A stretch of 21,151 nt of DNA from Atopobium sp. (GCA_015259105.1 JABZGZ010000017.1:1-21151); one strand, 5' to 3'. Positions 13,842 to 20,290 are shown, counted from the first letter of the stretch. Notes: generated by a model from the sequence alone, not told the origin. Numbers and translations are program-made.

Positions 13842-16179
13842 CGAGAGGACCACAAAAGAGGCCAAGGCGCCAGGCGCGGATAATTACCGCCTGCTTGAGG
13901 GAGCCGTGCGTACATATTTACCTGAGGAAGCTCAGGCAAAGATTGCTGCTGCATATGCCTTTGCTGCTGACTACCACAAAGACCAGCGCCGTCGTTCTGG
14001 CGAGCCCTATATCAACCATCCACTTGAAGTAGCCCTTATTCTTGCGCACGATCTTCATATGGATGAAGACACCATCTGCGCTGCCCTCATGCACGATACC
14101 GTAGAAGATACGTCTGCCTCACTAGATGAAATTTCTTCTCGCTTTGGTAAGTCAGTGGCTGAGCTTGTTGACGGCGTCACAAAACTTACGTCCATCGAAG
14201 TCAGTTCAATGGACGAGAAACAGGCACTTAACCTGCGCAAAATGTTCCTTGCTATGTCAAAAGACATTCGCGTTGTTATCATCAAGCTGGCTGACCGCCT
14301 CCATAACATGCGTACGTTGGCAGCACTTCCACCAGATCGTCGCTTGTTCAAGGCGCGAGAAACCATGGATGTGTATGCACCACTTGCTGACCGCTTAGGT
14401 ATCTCTTCGGTTAAGTGGGAGCTTGAAGACTTGTCTTTCTTCTGGCTAGAGCCAGAGGAGTACCAGCGTGTTGCTCGCATGGTTTCTGATTCTCGTGCAC
14501 AAAGAGAGAATGACCTTAACAACGCTAAGAAAACTCTGACTGATGAGCTCAACGCCGCAGGCCTTACTGACTTCCAGATTACAGGCCGTCCTAAGCACCT
14601 GTGGTCCATCTATCAAAAGATGGTCCGCAAGGGCAGGGAGTTTTCCAACATCTACGATCTTATCGCCCTACGCGTTATCACCAAGAACGTAGGCGATTGC
14701 TACTCTGCACTTGGCGCCATCCACGCATTGTGGCATCCAATGCCTGGTCGTTTTAAGGACTACATTGCAACGCCAAAGGCTAACCTTTATCAGTCCTTGC
14801 ATACAACGGTTATTGGTCCTGATGGTCGTCCTATTGAGATTCAGATTAGAACTGCCGAGATGCACGAGGCATCTGAGTACGGTATTGCAGCTCACTGGCT
14901 GTATAAGGAGCAGGGCAATTCAAAGGGCAAGATGTCCTCTGAAGACAAGCTTATTGACTCAACTATCAACTGGATTCGCCGCAGTCTTGACTGGGCCGTT
15001 GAAGACGATATTGACGATCCCCACGAGTTCTTGGATAACCTGCGTGTAGACCTCTTTGAGCATGAAATTTTTGTATTCACGCCAAAGGGTGAGGTCATGA
15101 GCTTGCGCGTCAATTCAACACCTCTGGACTTTGCTTACGCTGTCCACACTGAGGTTGGTAATCACTGTGTTGGCGCGCGTGTTAACGGTTCCGTTGTTCC
15201 GCTGACACATACGCTTCAGATGGGCGACCGCATTGAGATTTTGACTAACAAGAACGCTCGCCCTTCTCGCGACTGGATGACGCTGGTAAAAACGCCGTCT
15301 GCACGTGCAAAGATCCGCAAGTATTTCTCGCAAGAGAACAAGTCTGACGATGCCGAACGCGGTCGTTCTGAGCTTGCAAAAGAGCTGCGCAAGCGTGGCT
15401 ATGGCATCAGCGCTACGCGAACCGTTAAGGCGCTTGATCAGCTCACCGAGCAGTTTGATTATCGCAGTGTAGATGACCTGTTTGCGGGAATTGGTGCAGG
15501 CAATCAGTCTGCTAAGCAGGTTGTTAATCGCGTGAGTGAAATCTTAGAGGAGAAAAATCCCGAGGTTGTTACTGAGCAAGAGCGCAATGCCGCGCGACTT
15601 CAGGAGAAGAACAAGGCAATTGCAAACGATCAGCCATTGGTTCGTTCGTATGTTATTTCTCGTACCGCTAAGGGAAGTCGTCCCAAGAAATCTAACTGCG
15701 GCGTTGTGGTAAATGGCGATCCAGATTTGCTTGTTCATCTTGCGCATTGCTGCAATCCTGTTGCCGGTGACGATATCGTGGGCTTCATTACGCGCGGTCG
15801 CGGCGTTTCTGTTCACCGCGCCAATTGCCCTAACGTTAAAGACCTGCTTAACGATCCAAAGCGTATCATTCCTGTTTCTTGGGACGCCAGCGGCGCTACT
15901 GAGTTTAGGGTAGAGATTGTCGTTGAGGCAACGGACCGTATGGGCCTTCTCAAAGACGTCACGGTTGCGCTGTCTGACGCTGGTGCAAACATTCTTTCTG
16001 CAGCTACACAAGTGGGCGAGCAGGGTGTAGTACGTATGCGTTTCTTGGTTTCTATCTCTGATACCAGCTTGCTTGACACTTTATTTGCATTTGTAACTCG
16101 CGTGCCTTCTGTCTACGACGCTCGTCGTATTATGCCAGGTGAAGGCGCTAATCAGATGAGAAGGAGACTTTATGGCTAA
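13834..16179 (+). CDS. rel: Bifunctional (p)ppGpp synthetase/hydrolase Rel
   Basis: 781 residues from the ATG at 13834, which overlaps the recJ stop by 8 bases (ATGAGTGA) and has AAGGGAG upstream; the in-frame ATG at 13798 lies deep in recJ. The domains of a long Rel are all present: an HD hydrolase with its metal His-Asp pair in ALMHDTVEDT (H87, D88) and an earlier H62, a synthetase with RFKDYIATPKANLYQSLHTT and the later EIQIRT, a TGS domain (about 410-470), a zinc-finger-like domain with HCCNPVAGDD (about 628-668) and a C-terminal ACT/RRM domain (about 690-768). The RFKD (RxKD) signature and intact HD site mark a bifunctional enzyme, not a hydrolase-dead RelA. It makes and removes the stringent-response alarmone at the ribosome. 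Adjacency to recJ resembles the recJ-apt-rel order of Firmicutes, with apt missing. Confidence 0.94.
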   Translation: MSDERTTKEAKAPGADNYRLLEGAVRTYLPEEAQAKIAAAYAFAADYHKDQRRRSGEPYINHPLEVALILAHDLHMDEDTICAALMHDTVEDTSASLDEISSRFGKSVAELVDGVTKLTSIEVSSMDEKQALNLRKMFLAMSKDIRVVIIKLADRLHNMRTLAALPPDRRLFKARETMDVYAPLADRLGISSVKWELEDLSFFWLEPEEYQRVARMVSDSRAQRENDLNNAKKTLTDELNAAGLTDFQITGRPKHLWSIYQKMVRKGREFSNIYDLIALRVITKNVGDCYSALGAIHALWHPMPGRFKDYIATPKANLYQSLHTTVIGPDGRPIEIQIRTAEMHEASEYGIAAHWLYKEQGNSKGKMSSEDKLIDSTINWIRRSLDWAVEDDIDDPHEFLDNLRVDLFEHEIFVFTPKGEVMSLRVNSTPLDFAYAVHTEVGNHCVGARVNGSVVPLTHTLQMGDRIEILTNKNARPSRDWMTLVKTPSARAKIRKYFSQENKSDDAERGRSELAKELRKRGYGISATRTVKALDQLTEQFDYRSVDDLFAGIGAGNQSAKQVVNRVSEILEEKNPEVVTEQERNAARLQEKNKAIANDQPLVRSYVISRTAKGSRPKKSNCGVVVNGDPDLLVHLAHCCNPVAGDDIVGFITRGRGVSVHRANCPNVKDLLNDPKRIIPVSWDASGATEFRVEIVVEATDRMGLLKDVTVALSDAGANILSAATQVGEQGVVRMRFLVSISDTSLLDTLFAFVTRVPSVYDARRIMPGEGANQMRRRLYG

Positions 16180-16945
16180 TCAAAATGAGGGCTGCTCTTG
16201 CGGCCATAATCACGAGGAAGAGCACGGACACGGTGGCTGCTGCGGTCATCATGGCGAGCATGGCCACGGTGAGCATGGTCATGGCGGTTGCTGCGGCCAT
16301 CACGGTCACGGTGGTTGCCATCACGCAAAAGACCAGATTGGCGTCTTTAAAGTAGGTCCTCTCGAGACTAACTGCTACATTTACGTTTCTGGTAATGAGT
16401 GCATGATTATTGATGCCGGTGCATCGGGTGCAGAGATTGCTGCACAGCTCTTGAACCTTGAGCTTAAGTACATTGTTGCTACTCACGGCCATGCTGATCA
16501 CGTTGGTGGCGTTAAGGCTTTGAAGCTTGCTGTGCCTGGCGCTCAGTACCTCATCAACGAAGCAGATAATAAGCTTGCGCAGAGGGCTCATAACTCAAAC
16601 GAGATTTATGATGATGCTCCAGAGCCAGACGGTTTTCTCCATGAGGGAGATATTCTCTCTGTTGGAACTGCACAGTTCAAGATTATGGAAACTCCTGGTC
16701 ACACTCCTGGTGGTATTGTTTTGGTGGGTGAGGGAACTGCTACTGGCGCCGTTTTTGTAGGCGATACGCTTTTCCAGGGCTCTGCAGGAAGAACAGACCT
16801 TCCAGGTGGCAACTTTGAAACGCTTAAGACTTCTTTGAACCGCATCAAGACAGAGCTTGATCCAACCTCCATTATTTTGTCAGGACATGGAAATCAAACG
16901 TCTCTTGAGGCAGAGATAGCAACTAATCCATTCTTGCAGGATTAA
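16172..16945 (+). CDS. MBL-fold metallohydrolase with a His/Cys/Gly-rich N-terminal extension
   Basis: 257 residues, ATG at 16172 with AAGGAG upstream; it overlaps the rel stop by 8 bases (ATGGCTAA). Residues 53-257 form a compact glyoxalase-II-like (YcbL-type) metallo-beta-lactamase domain with all metal ligands: THGHADH (104-110), H176 in PGHTPGG, D198 in GDTLF and H239 in SGHG, plus GSAGRTDL. Such enzymes hydrolyse thioesters or similar substrates with Zn or Fe. Residues 8-51 hold 15 His and 7 Cys among Gly and Glu, including two exact copies of HGHGGCCGHHG (18-28 and 35-45). This looks like a metal-binding tail, for storage, delivery to the active site or sensing; that is an inference. 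An MBL hydrolase after rel is a common neighbourhood in Gram-positive anaerobes, but the tail is not usual. It is the last gene of the operon. Confidence 0.88.
   Translation: MANQNEGCSCGHNHEEEHGHGGCCGHHGEHGHGEHGHGGCCGHHGHGGCHHAKDQIGVFKVGPLETNCYIYVSGNECMIIDAGASGAEIAAQLLNLELKYIVATHGHADHVGGVKALKLAVPGAQYLINEADNKLAQRAHNSNEIYDDAPEPDGFLHEGDILSVGTAQFKIMETPGHTPGGIVLVGEGTATGAVFVGDTLFQGSAGRTDLPGGNFETLKTSLNRIKTELDPTSIILSGHGNQTSLEAEIATNPFLQD
16223..16306 (+). repeat. In-gene duplication encoding HGHGGCCGHHG twice
   Basis: The two copies (16223-16255 and 16274-16306) lie 51 bases apart and encode the same 11 residues, but differ mainly at third codon positions. The protein repeat has therefore been kept while the DNA drifted. 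Confidence 0.75.
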
Positions 16946-16979
16946 ATCAGCTATAACTTTGATGATTTAGCAAGACAGA

Positions 16980-17017
16980 TTTGCATAGGTGCGGTATAGT
17001 ACCTATGCAAACTTTTT
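16980..17017 (+). terminator. Intrinsic terminator of the recJ-rel-MBL operon, overlapping the tRNA-Leu promoter region
   Basis: TTTGCATAGGT (16980-16990) pairs perfectly with ACCTATGCAAA (17001-17011), followed by CTTTTT. The loop and right arm also contain TATAGT (16995-17000), which with AAGACA (16972-16977) 17 bases upstream could be a weak promoter for the tRNA that starts two bases after the T-run. The two readings need not exclude each other. Confidence 0.75.
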
Positions 17018-17018
17018 A

Positions 17019-17102
17019 GCCCGAGTGGCGGAATGGCAGACGCGGAGGTCTCAAAAACCTTTGAGGAAACTCGTGTGGGTTCAAGTCCCACCTCGGGCAC
17101 CA
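17019..17102 (+). tRNA. tRNA-Leu (anticodon CAA)
   Basis: The acceptor arms GCCCGAG and CTCGGGC pair fully. The anticodon stem GAGGT/ACCTT holds the loop CTCAAAA, so the anticodon is CAA, reading UUG. The long variable arm (TGAGGAAACTCG region) is the class II type expected for leucine. The T arm is GTGGG-TTCAAGT-CCCAC. The discriminator is A and CCA is encoded. Confidence 0.95.
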
Positions 17103-17117
17103 GCTAAAAGTTTAAGC

Positions 17118-17143
17118 TAGATGTGAATTTCTCGTCATATCTA
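17118..17143 (+). other. Hairpin after tRNA-Leu, function unclear
   Basis: TAGATGTG pairs with CATATCTA (one G-U pair) around a 10-base loop about 15 bases after the tRNA. No T-run follows, so it may be a processing or weak termination structure. Confidence 0.3.
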
Positions 17144-17242
17144 ACTTGGTACTTGTAATGTCTTCTTGTTAGAGGTAACCTTACAAGGTACTTTTGAAGC
17201 GGGATTGAACGTGAGTCCCCACCTACACAGCGCAAAAGCAGC

Positions 17243-17340
17243 TGTCTGGTCAGACAATTTAACCTTCGCACGTTACCTGTGCGTATTGTCTCCCAGTTGC
17301 TTGTGCACTGGGTTTTTTATTGGCGGACAAGCAATTGTCC
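17243..17340 (+). promoter_or_regulatory. Structured leader of infC-rpmI-rplT (attenuation type)
   Basis: Several helices overlap and exclude one another. TGTCTG (17243-17248) pairs with CAGACA (17251-17256). GACAAT (17253-17258) pairs with ATTGTC (17285-17290), enclosing the hairpin CGCAC/GTGCG (17267-17283). The attenuator at 17292-17318 follows, and GGACAA/TTGTCC (17325-17340) stands directly before the infC ribosome site. TTGCTTGT (17297-17304), in the attenuator, is also an 8-base perfect match to ACAAGCAA (17327-17334), so a pseudoknot or rival pairing is possible. In other bacteria this operon is feedback-controlled by ribosomal protein L20 binding the leader; here that is an inference. 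Confidence 0.6.
17292..17318 (+). terminator. Attenuator-like intrinsic terminator upstream of infC
   Basis: CCCAGT (17292-17297) pairs with ACTGGG (17307-17312), immediately followed by six T, 33 bases before the infC start. It would stop transcription before the operon unless prevented. Confidence 0.8.
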
Positions 17341-17350
17341 AAGAGGGAAG

Positions 17351-17932
17351 GTGTACAAGATAGCCAAGAACGATGGTCCTCGCATCAATGAGGAAATCAC
17401 TGCTCGCACGTGCCGTCTTATTGACGCTGATGGTAGTCAGCTTGGTCTTTTTGGCGTCAATGATGCAATGAAGAGAGCTCGTGAGCACGGTCTTGATCTC
17501 GTAGAGATTGCTCCAAATGCCGAGCCTCCTGTATGCAAGATTCTTGATTACAGTAAGTTCAAGTATGAGCAGGCTCGCAAGGCCAAGGCAGCTCGCAAGA
17601 ACCAGGTCAAGATCGAAGTCAAAGAGATGAAGTTCCGCCCAAAGATTGATGTGGGCGATTACGAGACCAAGAAGGGTCACGTACTGCGCTTCCTCAAGAA
17701 GGGAGCACGCGTCAAGATCACCATCATGTTCCGTGGACGCGAGATGGCTCACCCAGAGCAGGGCCGTATTGTACTTGATCGCCTTGCTGAAGATTTGAAG
17801 CCTTTTGCCACAATTGAGCAGAAACCGCTCATTGAAGGCCGTAACATGCACATGCTCGTTGCTCCAATCAAGGGAGCGTTTGACGAGAAGCCCGAGGGTG
17901 CTGAGGATGGCACCACACAGGAGGAGAAGTAG
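17351..17932 (+). CDS. infC: Translation initiation factor IF-3
   Basis: 193 residues from the GTG at 17351, with AAGAGGGAAG directly upstream. A longer frame from 17279 is rejected because it would run through the attenuator. The N-terminal domain begins at GPRINEEITARTCRLID, then LGLFGVNDAMKRAREHGLDLVEIAPNAEPPVCKI, the IF-3 signature. A Lys-rich linker (about 73-90, KYEQARKAKAARKNQ) leads to the C-terminal domain with EMKFRPKIDVGDYETK and VKITIMFRGREMAH. It binds the 30S subunit, keeps subunits apart and checks the start codon. An acidic tail (FDEKPEGAEDGTTQEEK) ends it. rpmI follows after one base. Confidence 0.95.
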   Translation: MYKIAKNDGPRINEEITARTCRLIDADGSQLGLFGVNDAMKRAREHGLDLVEIAPNAEPPVCKILDYSKFKYEQARKAKAARKNQVKIEVKEMKFRPKIDVGDYETKKGHVLRFLKKGARVKITIMFRGREMAHPEQGRIVLDRLAEDLKPFATIEQKPLIEGRNMHMLVAPIKGAFDEKPEGAEDGTTQEEK

Positions 17933-17933
17933 T

Positions 17934-18134
17934 ATGCCTAAGATGAAGACGCACAAGGGTTCGGCTAAGCGTTTCCGCCGCACCGGTACTGGCAAGATTA
18001 TGCGTGCTAAGGCTTTTAAGAGCCACATTCTTACCAAGAAGTCCCAGAAGCGTATCCGTGGCTTCCGTAAAGAAGCTGTTCTTTCCGCTGGCGATGCAGC
18101 AGTAGTTTCTCAGCGTATGGGCGCTAAGAACTAA
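17934..18134 (+). CDS. rpmI: Large-subunit ribosomal protein L35
   Basis: 66 residues, ATG at 17934, one base after the infC stop, with GGAGGAG inside the end of infC. The sequence MPKMKTHKGSAKRFRRTGTG is the family signature and the rest is strongly basic (KIMRAKAFKSHILTKKSQKR). It is a structural protein of the 50S subunit, cotranscribed between infC and rplT as in most bacteria. Confidence 0.96.
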   Translation: MPKMKTHKGSAKRFRRTGTGKIMRAKAFKSHILTKKSQKRIRGFRKEAVLSAGDAAVVSQRMGAKN

Positions 18135-18175
18135 GCGCGCCACCCACCAGATCAAATAACAAGGAGTGATTAGAT

Positions 18176-18535
18176 ATGGCAAGAGTTAAGCGCGCAGTTG
18201 CTGGTCGCAAGAAGCGTCAGACGCTCGTCGAGCGCACAAAGGGTTATTACGGAACTTCCTCTCGTACCTTCCGTGGTATGAAGGAGCAGGCACAGCATTC
18301 TGGTCAGTATGCTTACCGTGACCGTCGTAACAAGAAGCGTGATTTCCGTGCACTGTGGATTCAGCGTATCAACGCTGCAGCACGCATCAACGACCTTTCT
18401 TACAGCAAGTTCATGCACGGCCTCAAGCTCGCTGGTGTTGAGCTTGACCGCAAGGTTCTCGCAGAGATTGCTTACTCTGACGAGCAGGGCTTCGCAGATC
18501 TTGCAGAGATCGCTAAGAAGGCTCTCGCTGAGTAA
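18176..18535 (+). CDS. rplT: Large-subunit ribosomal protein L20
   Basis: 119 residues, ATG at 18176 with AAGGAG nine bases upstream. MARVKRAVAGRKKRQTLVER and then KGYYGTSSRTFRGMKEQ and the later RRNKKRDFRALWIQRINAAA are diagnostic. It is needed early in 50S assembly and, in other bacteria, represses its own operon through the mRNA leader. A compatible structured leader lies upstream of infC. It is the last gene of the operon, with a terminator 50 bases later. Confidence 0.96.
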   Translation: MARVKRAVAGRKKRQTLVERTKGYYGTSSRTFRGMKEQAQHSGQYAYRDRRNKKRDFRALWIQRINAAARINDLSYSKFMHGLKLAGVELDRKVLAEIAYSDEQGFADLAEIAKKALAE

Positions 18536-18586
18536 CCTCAGTTTGAGGCTTCAGCCAAGCGATTTCTTCGCAGCTAGATAGCTACA

Positions 18587-18620
18587 CCCCGTACATCCCG
18601 GATGTGCGGGGTTTTCTTTT
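18587..18620 (+). terminator. Intrinsic terminator of infC-rpmI-rplT
   Basis: CCCCGTACATC and its partner ending ATGTGCGGGG form an 11-bp stem with one T-G pair and a very small loop, followed by TTTTCTTTT. The first copy of the GGCGAGAAAC motif in this gap begins at the next base. Confidence 0.9.
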
Positions 18621-18630
18621 GGCGAGAAAC
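18621..18630 (+). repeat. Copy of the dispersed intergenic motif (core GGCGAGAAAC)
   Basis: Exact core copy directly after the rplT terminator, continuing TGGTTGCGCC. It also forms the left end of the degenerate tandem array. Confidence 0.5.
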
Positions 18631-18662
18631 TGGTTGCGCCCATGGTGCTCCGTTGAGGTCCT

Positions 18663-18683
18663 GGCGAGCCTGATTTTCTCGCC
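18663..18683. repeat. Small inverted repeat GGCGAG/CTCGCC
   Basis: GGCGAG (18663-18668) and CTCGCC (18678-18683) face each other across nine bases. Both are versions of the dispersed motif core. Confidence 0.5.
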
Positions 18684-18692
18684 ATGTCTGAG
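18674..18692 (-). repeat. Reverse-strand copy of the dispersed motif with CTCAGACAT extension
   Basis: On the minus strand this reads CTCAGACATGGCGAGAAAA. It matches 18737-18755 at all but one of 19 positions. Confidence 0.6.
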
Positions 18693-18736
18693 CCGTTTGC
18701 TGGAAAAGCACGCCAAGTCTGAGTGGTTTTGCCGGT

Positions 18737-18755
18737 TTTTCTCGCTATGTCTGAG
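18737..18755 (-). repeat. Second reverse-strand copy of the motif with CTCAGACAT extension
   Basis: On the minus strand this reads CTCAGACATAGCGAGAAAA. Its right part doubles as the left arm of a perfect hairpin. Confidence 0.6.
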
Positions 18756-18772
18756 TAAATTTGCTCAGACAT
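18747..18772. repeat. Perfect hairpin ATGTCTGAG/CTCAGACAT
   Basis: Nine-base arms (18747-18755, 18764-18772) around an eight-base loop. The right arm is an inverted copy of the element that recurs along the array. Confidence 0.65.
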
Positions 18773-18896
18773 AATGCAGTTTTCAGGCTCAAAATTTAGA
18801 GCCGAAGCGCCTATCTTTGACGCGCCTGAATTCATCAAAGAACCTGTAAATTTTGCCTAAAAATGCAAAAGAAACTGTGGATTTGCCTGATTTTGT

Positions 18897-18937
18897 CAAA
18901 GAATCTGTATCTAAAGTACAGATTCTTTGCACTTTTT
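18897..18937 (+). terminator. 13-bp perfect hairpin followed by a T-run, terminator-like
   Basis: CAAAGAATCTGTA (18897-18909) and TACAGATTCTTTG (18917-18929) pair perfectly around a 7-base loop, and TTTTT follows four bases later on the plus strand. rplT already has its terminator 300 bases upstream, so this one may end an unrecognised plus-strand transcript or be a second stop. Its left arm is the last unit of the 31-base array. Confidence 0.5.
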
Positions 18938-18963
18938 AGGCGCGTGAGCTGGTTGTTGGCGCA

Positions 18964-18980
18964 CCTGGCGAGAAACCCGT
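18964..18980 (+). repeat. Copy of the dispersed intergenic motif, identical to 10290-10306
   Basis: The same 17 bases as at 10290 (CCTGGCGAGAAACCCGT), more than 8 kb away and also downstream of a gene. Confidence 0.65.
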
Positions 18981-19004
18981 GCAGCCGCAGCCGCAGCCGC
19001 AGCC
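18981..19004. repeat. Hexanucleotide tandem repeat GCAGCC x4
   Basis: Four perfect copies, followed by the related ACAGCT. Such tracts change length by slippage. No gene is seen to read through it. Confidence 0.8.
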
Positions 19005-19069
19005 ACAGCTCACGTAAACGAAACCGCGAGTTCACGGAAAGTTGGCTTGCGAGTAGTCGTTTCCCCAGG

Positions 19070-20290
19070 TTATTCGCTCTTGTGGTCTCTGTGAATGAGT
19101 TCTTCGATGTGCTCGTGTTCTTCTTCGTGGAGCTGCTTAATTTCTTCATCGAAGCCTGGATCTTTAGGGGTAATGAGTTCGTCCTCACCAGTCTTTGGAT
19201 CAGTATGGTGAAGCAGAACAGGCTCAAAGAGGTGCAGGTACTTTGCAAAGAAAGCAGACATGGTAAGTAGCATGACAAAAATTGCAATACGAGGCAGCGT
19301 ATTGACCTGCGTCATAATGAGCGAGCCAACGCACAGAAGGGCAGTCCAACCGTACATCAAAAGTACCGCTTGGCGCTGATTATAACCGTGAGCCATTAAG
19401 CGGTGATGGATGTGTCCGCGGTCGGCAGTAGCAAAACTAACATGCGCGCGGGTACGGCGGACAATTGCCGAGAACGTATCAATAATTGGAATGCCTGCAA
19501 CGACGAGAGGAACAATGATAGTTGTGAGTCCCGCCCAACGGGTGACGGACAAAAGTGAAATTGTTCCCAGAGCAAATCCCAAGGTTAGCGAACCAGAATC
19601 GCCCATGAAAATAGTTGCGGGATACGAGTTGTGAACCAAAAATCCAAGCGTGGTGCCCGCGATGGCTGCACTTAAAAGCGCTGCATCAAAGCGGCCCGCC
19701 CAAATGGAAAGCACAAACATAGTGGTAGAGGCAATGCAGGTAATTCCTGAAGAAAGTCCATCAAGACCGTCGATCAGGTTAATGATGTTGGCGTAAGCAA
19801 CCAGGTAAATGACTGTTGCTGGATAGGCGAGCCATCCAAGATCCACAAAGCCGTACGCGGAAAACGGATCAACAACGTTACCGATAATCAGACCGCCTGC
19901 AGCCGCGATGCTTGCAGCAATTACCTGACCAGCGAGTTTCTGAATAGGCTTGAGAGAAAAAATGTCGTCAAGCAATCCGGTCAAGAAAATTACCGCAAAT
20001 GCAGCGCCAACAATCCAGAAGTTGACGTTCAGGTAATAGCGAGAAGAAAGCGTAATCTCGGCATGTCCAAGGATTGCTTCAACGCCATAACGCACCAGCA
20101 TAGCAACGGCTAACCCAAAGAAAATTGCAACGCCGCCCATGCGAGGAATAGGTTTTTTATTGACTCGACGTGCAGAGGGTTTATCGACAACTCCAAGCTT
20201 CCAAGCCAGTTGACGAACGGCAGGGGTAATCAGAGCTGAACCAAGACCAGCCGAGAGGAAAACACAAAACATGGTTACCCAGAGGTTCAA
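19070..20290 (-). CDS. wecA: Undecaprenyl-phosphate GlcNAc-1-phosphate transferase type (WecA/TagO family)
   Basis: 406 residues from the TTG at 20290, chosen because GGAGGG lies about eight bases upstream; the next ATG (20272) has no ribosome site. It has about ten or eleven membrane segments. The conserved cytoplasmic loops of the family are present: DDIFSLKP with the Asp pair at 108-109, NLIDGLDGL (171-179), FMGDSGSL (228-235) and the HIHH motif in DRGHIHHR (290-297), which marks WecA/TagO rather than MraY. It attaches a sugar phosphate, usually GlcNAc-1-P, to undecaprenyl phosphate and so starts a wall polymer or surface glycan. The last 40 residues form a hydrophilic, Glu/His-rich tail (EEEHEHIEELIHRDHKSE) not needed for the family fold. 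No other glycan genes lie in the window. Confidence 0.88.
   Translation of the reverse strand: MNLWVTMFCVFLSAGLGSALITPAVRQLAWKLGVVDKPSARRVNKKPIPRMGGVAIFFGLAVAMLVRYGVEAILGHAEITLSSRYYLNVNFWIVGAAFAVIFLTGLLDDIFSLKPIQKLAGQVIAASIAAAGGLIIGNVVDPFSAYGFVDLGWLAYPATVIYLVAYANIINLIDGLDGLSSGITCIASTTMFVLSIWAGRFDAALLSAAIAGTTLGFLVHNSYPATIFMGDSGSLTLGFALGTISLLSVTRWAGLTTIIVPLVVAGIPIIDTFSAIVRRTRAHVSFATADRGHIHHRLMAHGYNQRQAVLLMYGWTALLCVGSLIMTQVNTLPRIAIFVMLLTMSAFFAKYLHLFEPVLLHHTDPKTGEDELITPKDPGFDEEIKQLHEEEHEHIEELIHRDHKSE

Larger units (their letters stand above)
18649..18929. repeat. Degenerate tandem array with a period of about 31 bases
   Basis: Read on the plus strand, CGCCATGTCTGAG (18680), CGCCAAGTCTGAG (18711) and CGCTATGTCTGAG (18743) start 31 and 32 bases apart. 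CAAAGAACCTGT (18836), CAAAAGAAACTGT (18866) and CAAAGAATCTGT (18897) start 30 and 31 apart, and 18836 lies exactly three periods of 31 after 18743. Units share a downstream part of the form TGGATTTGCCTGATTTT: see 18724 and 18878, and GCCTGATTTT at 18668 and 18885. The 24-base segments at 18824 and 18885 match at about 20 positions. Whole units are alike, so these are not repeats with unique spacers. No convincing coding frame uses the array. It lies between convergent genes. Confidence 0.6.
18943..19014. repeat. Long inverted repeat enclosing a GCAGCC tandem tract
   Basis: CGTGAGCTG (18943-18951) and CAGCTCACG (19006-19014) are exact reverse complements 54 bases apart. Between them GGCGCAC can pair with GTGCAGCC (one bulge). 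Inside are a copy of the dispersed motif (18964-18980) and four GCAGCC units (18981-19004). Confidence 0.6.

Noticed and set aside
17279..17350. Longer infC frame starting at 17279
   Set aside because: It would translate through the attenuator hairpin and T-run. The extra residues do not resemble IF-3, and the GTG at 17351 has a good ribosome site.
18836..18929. Three similar elements about 30 bases apart, considered as a CRISPR array
   Set aside because: The elements are imperfect, whole units including the would-be spacers resemble each other, and no cas gene is near.
18835..19287. Open frames on both strands (18551-18838 minus, 18835-19287 minus, 18863-19270 plus) in the gap after rplT
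   Set aside because: They run through tandem repeats, hairpins and the 3' part of the wecA-type gene. The translations look like random basic or serine-rich strings, with no good ribosome site.
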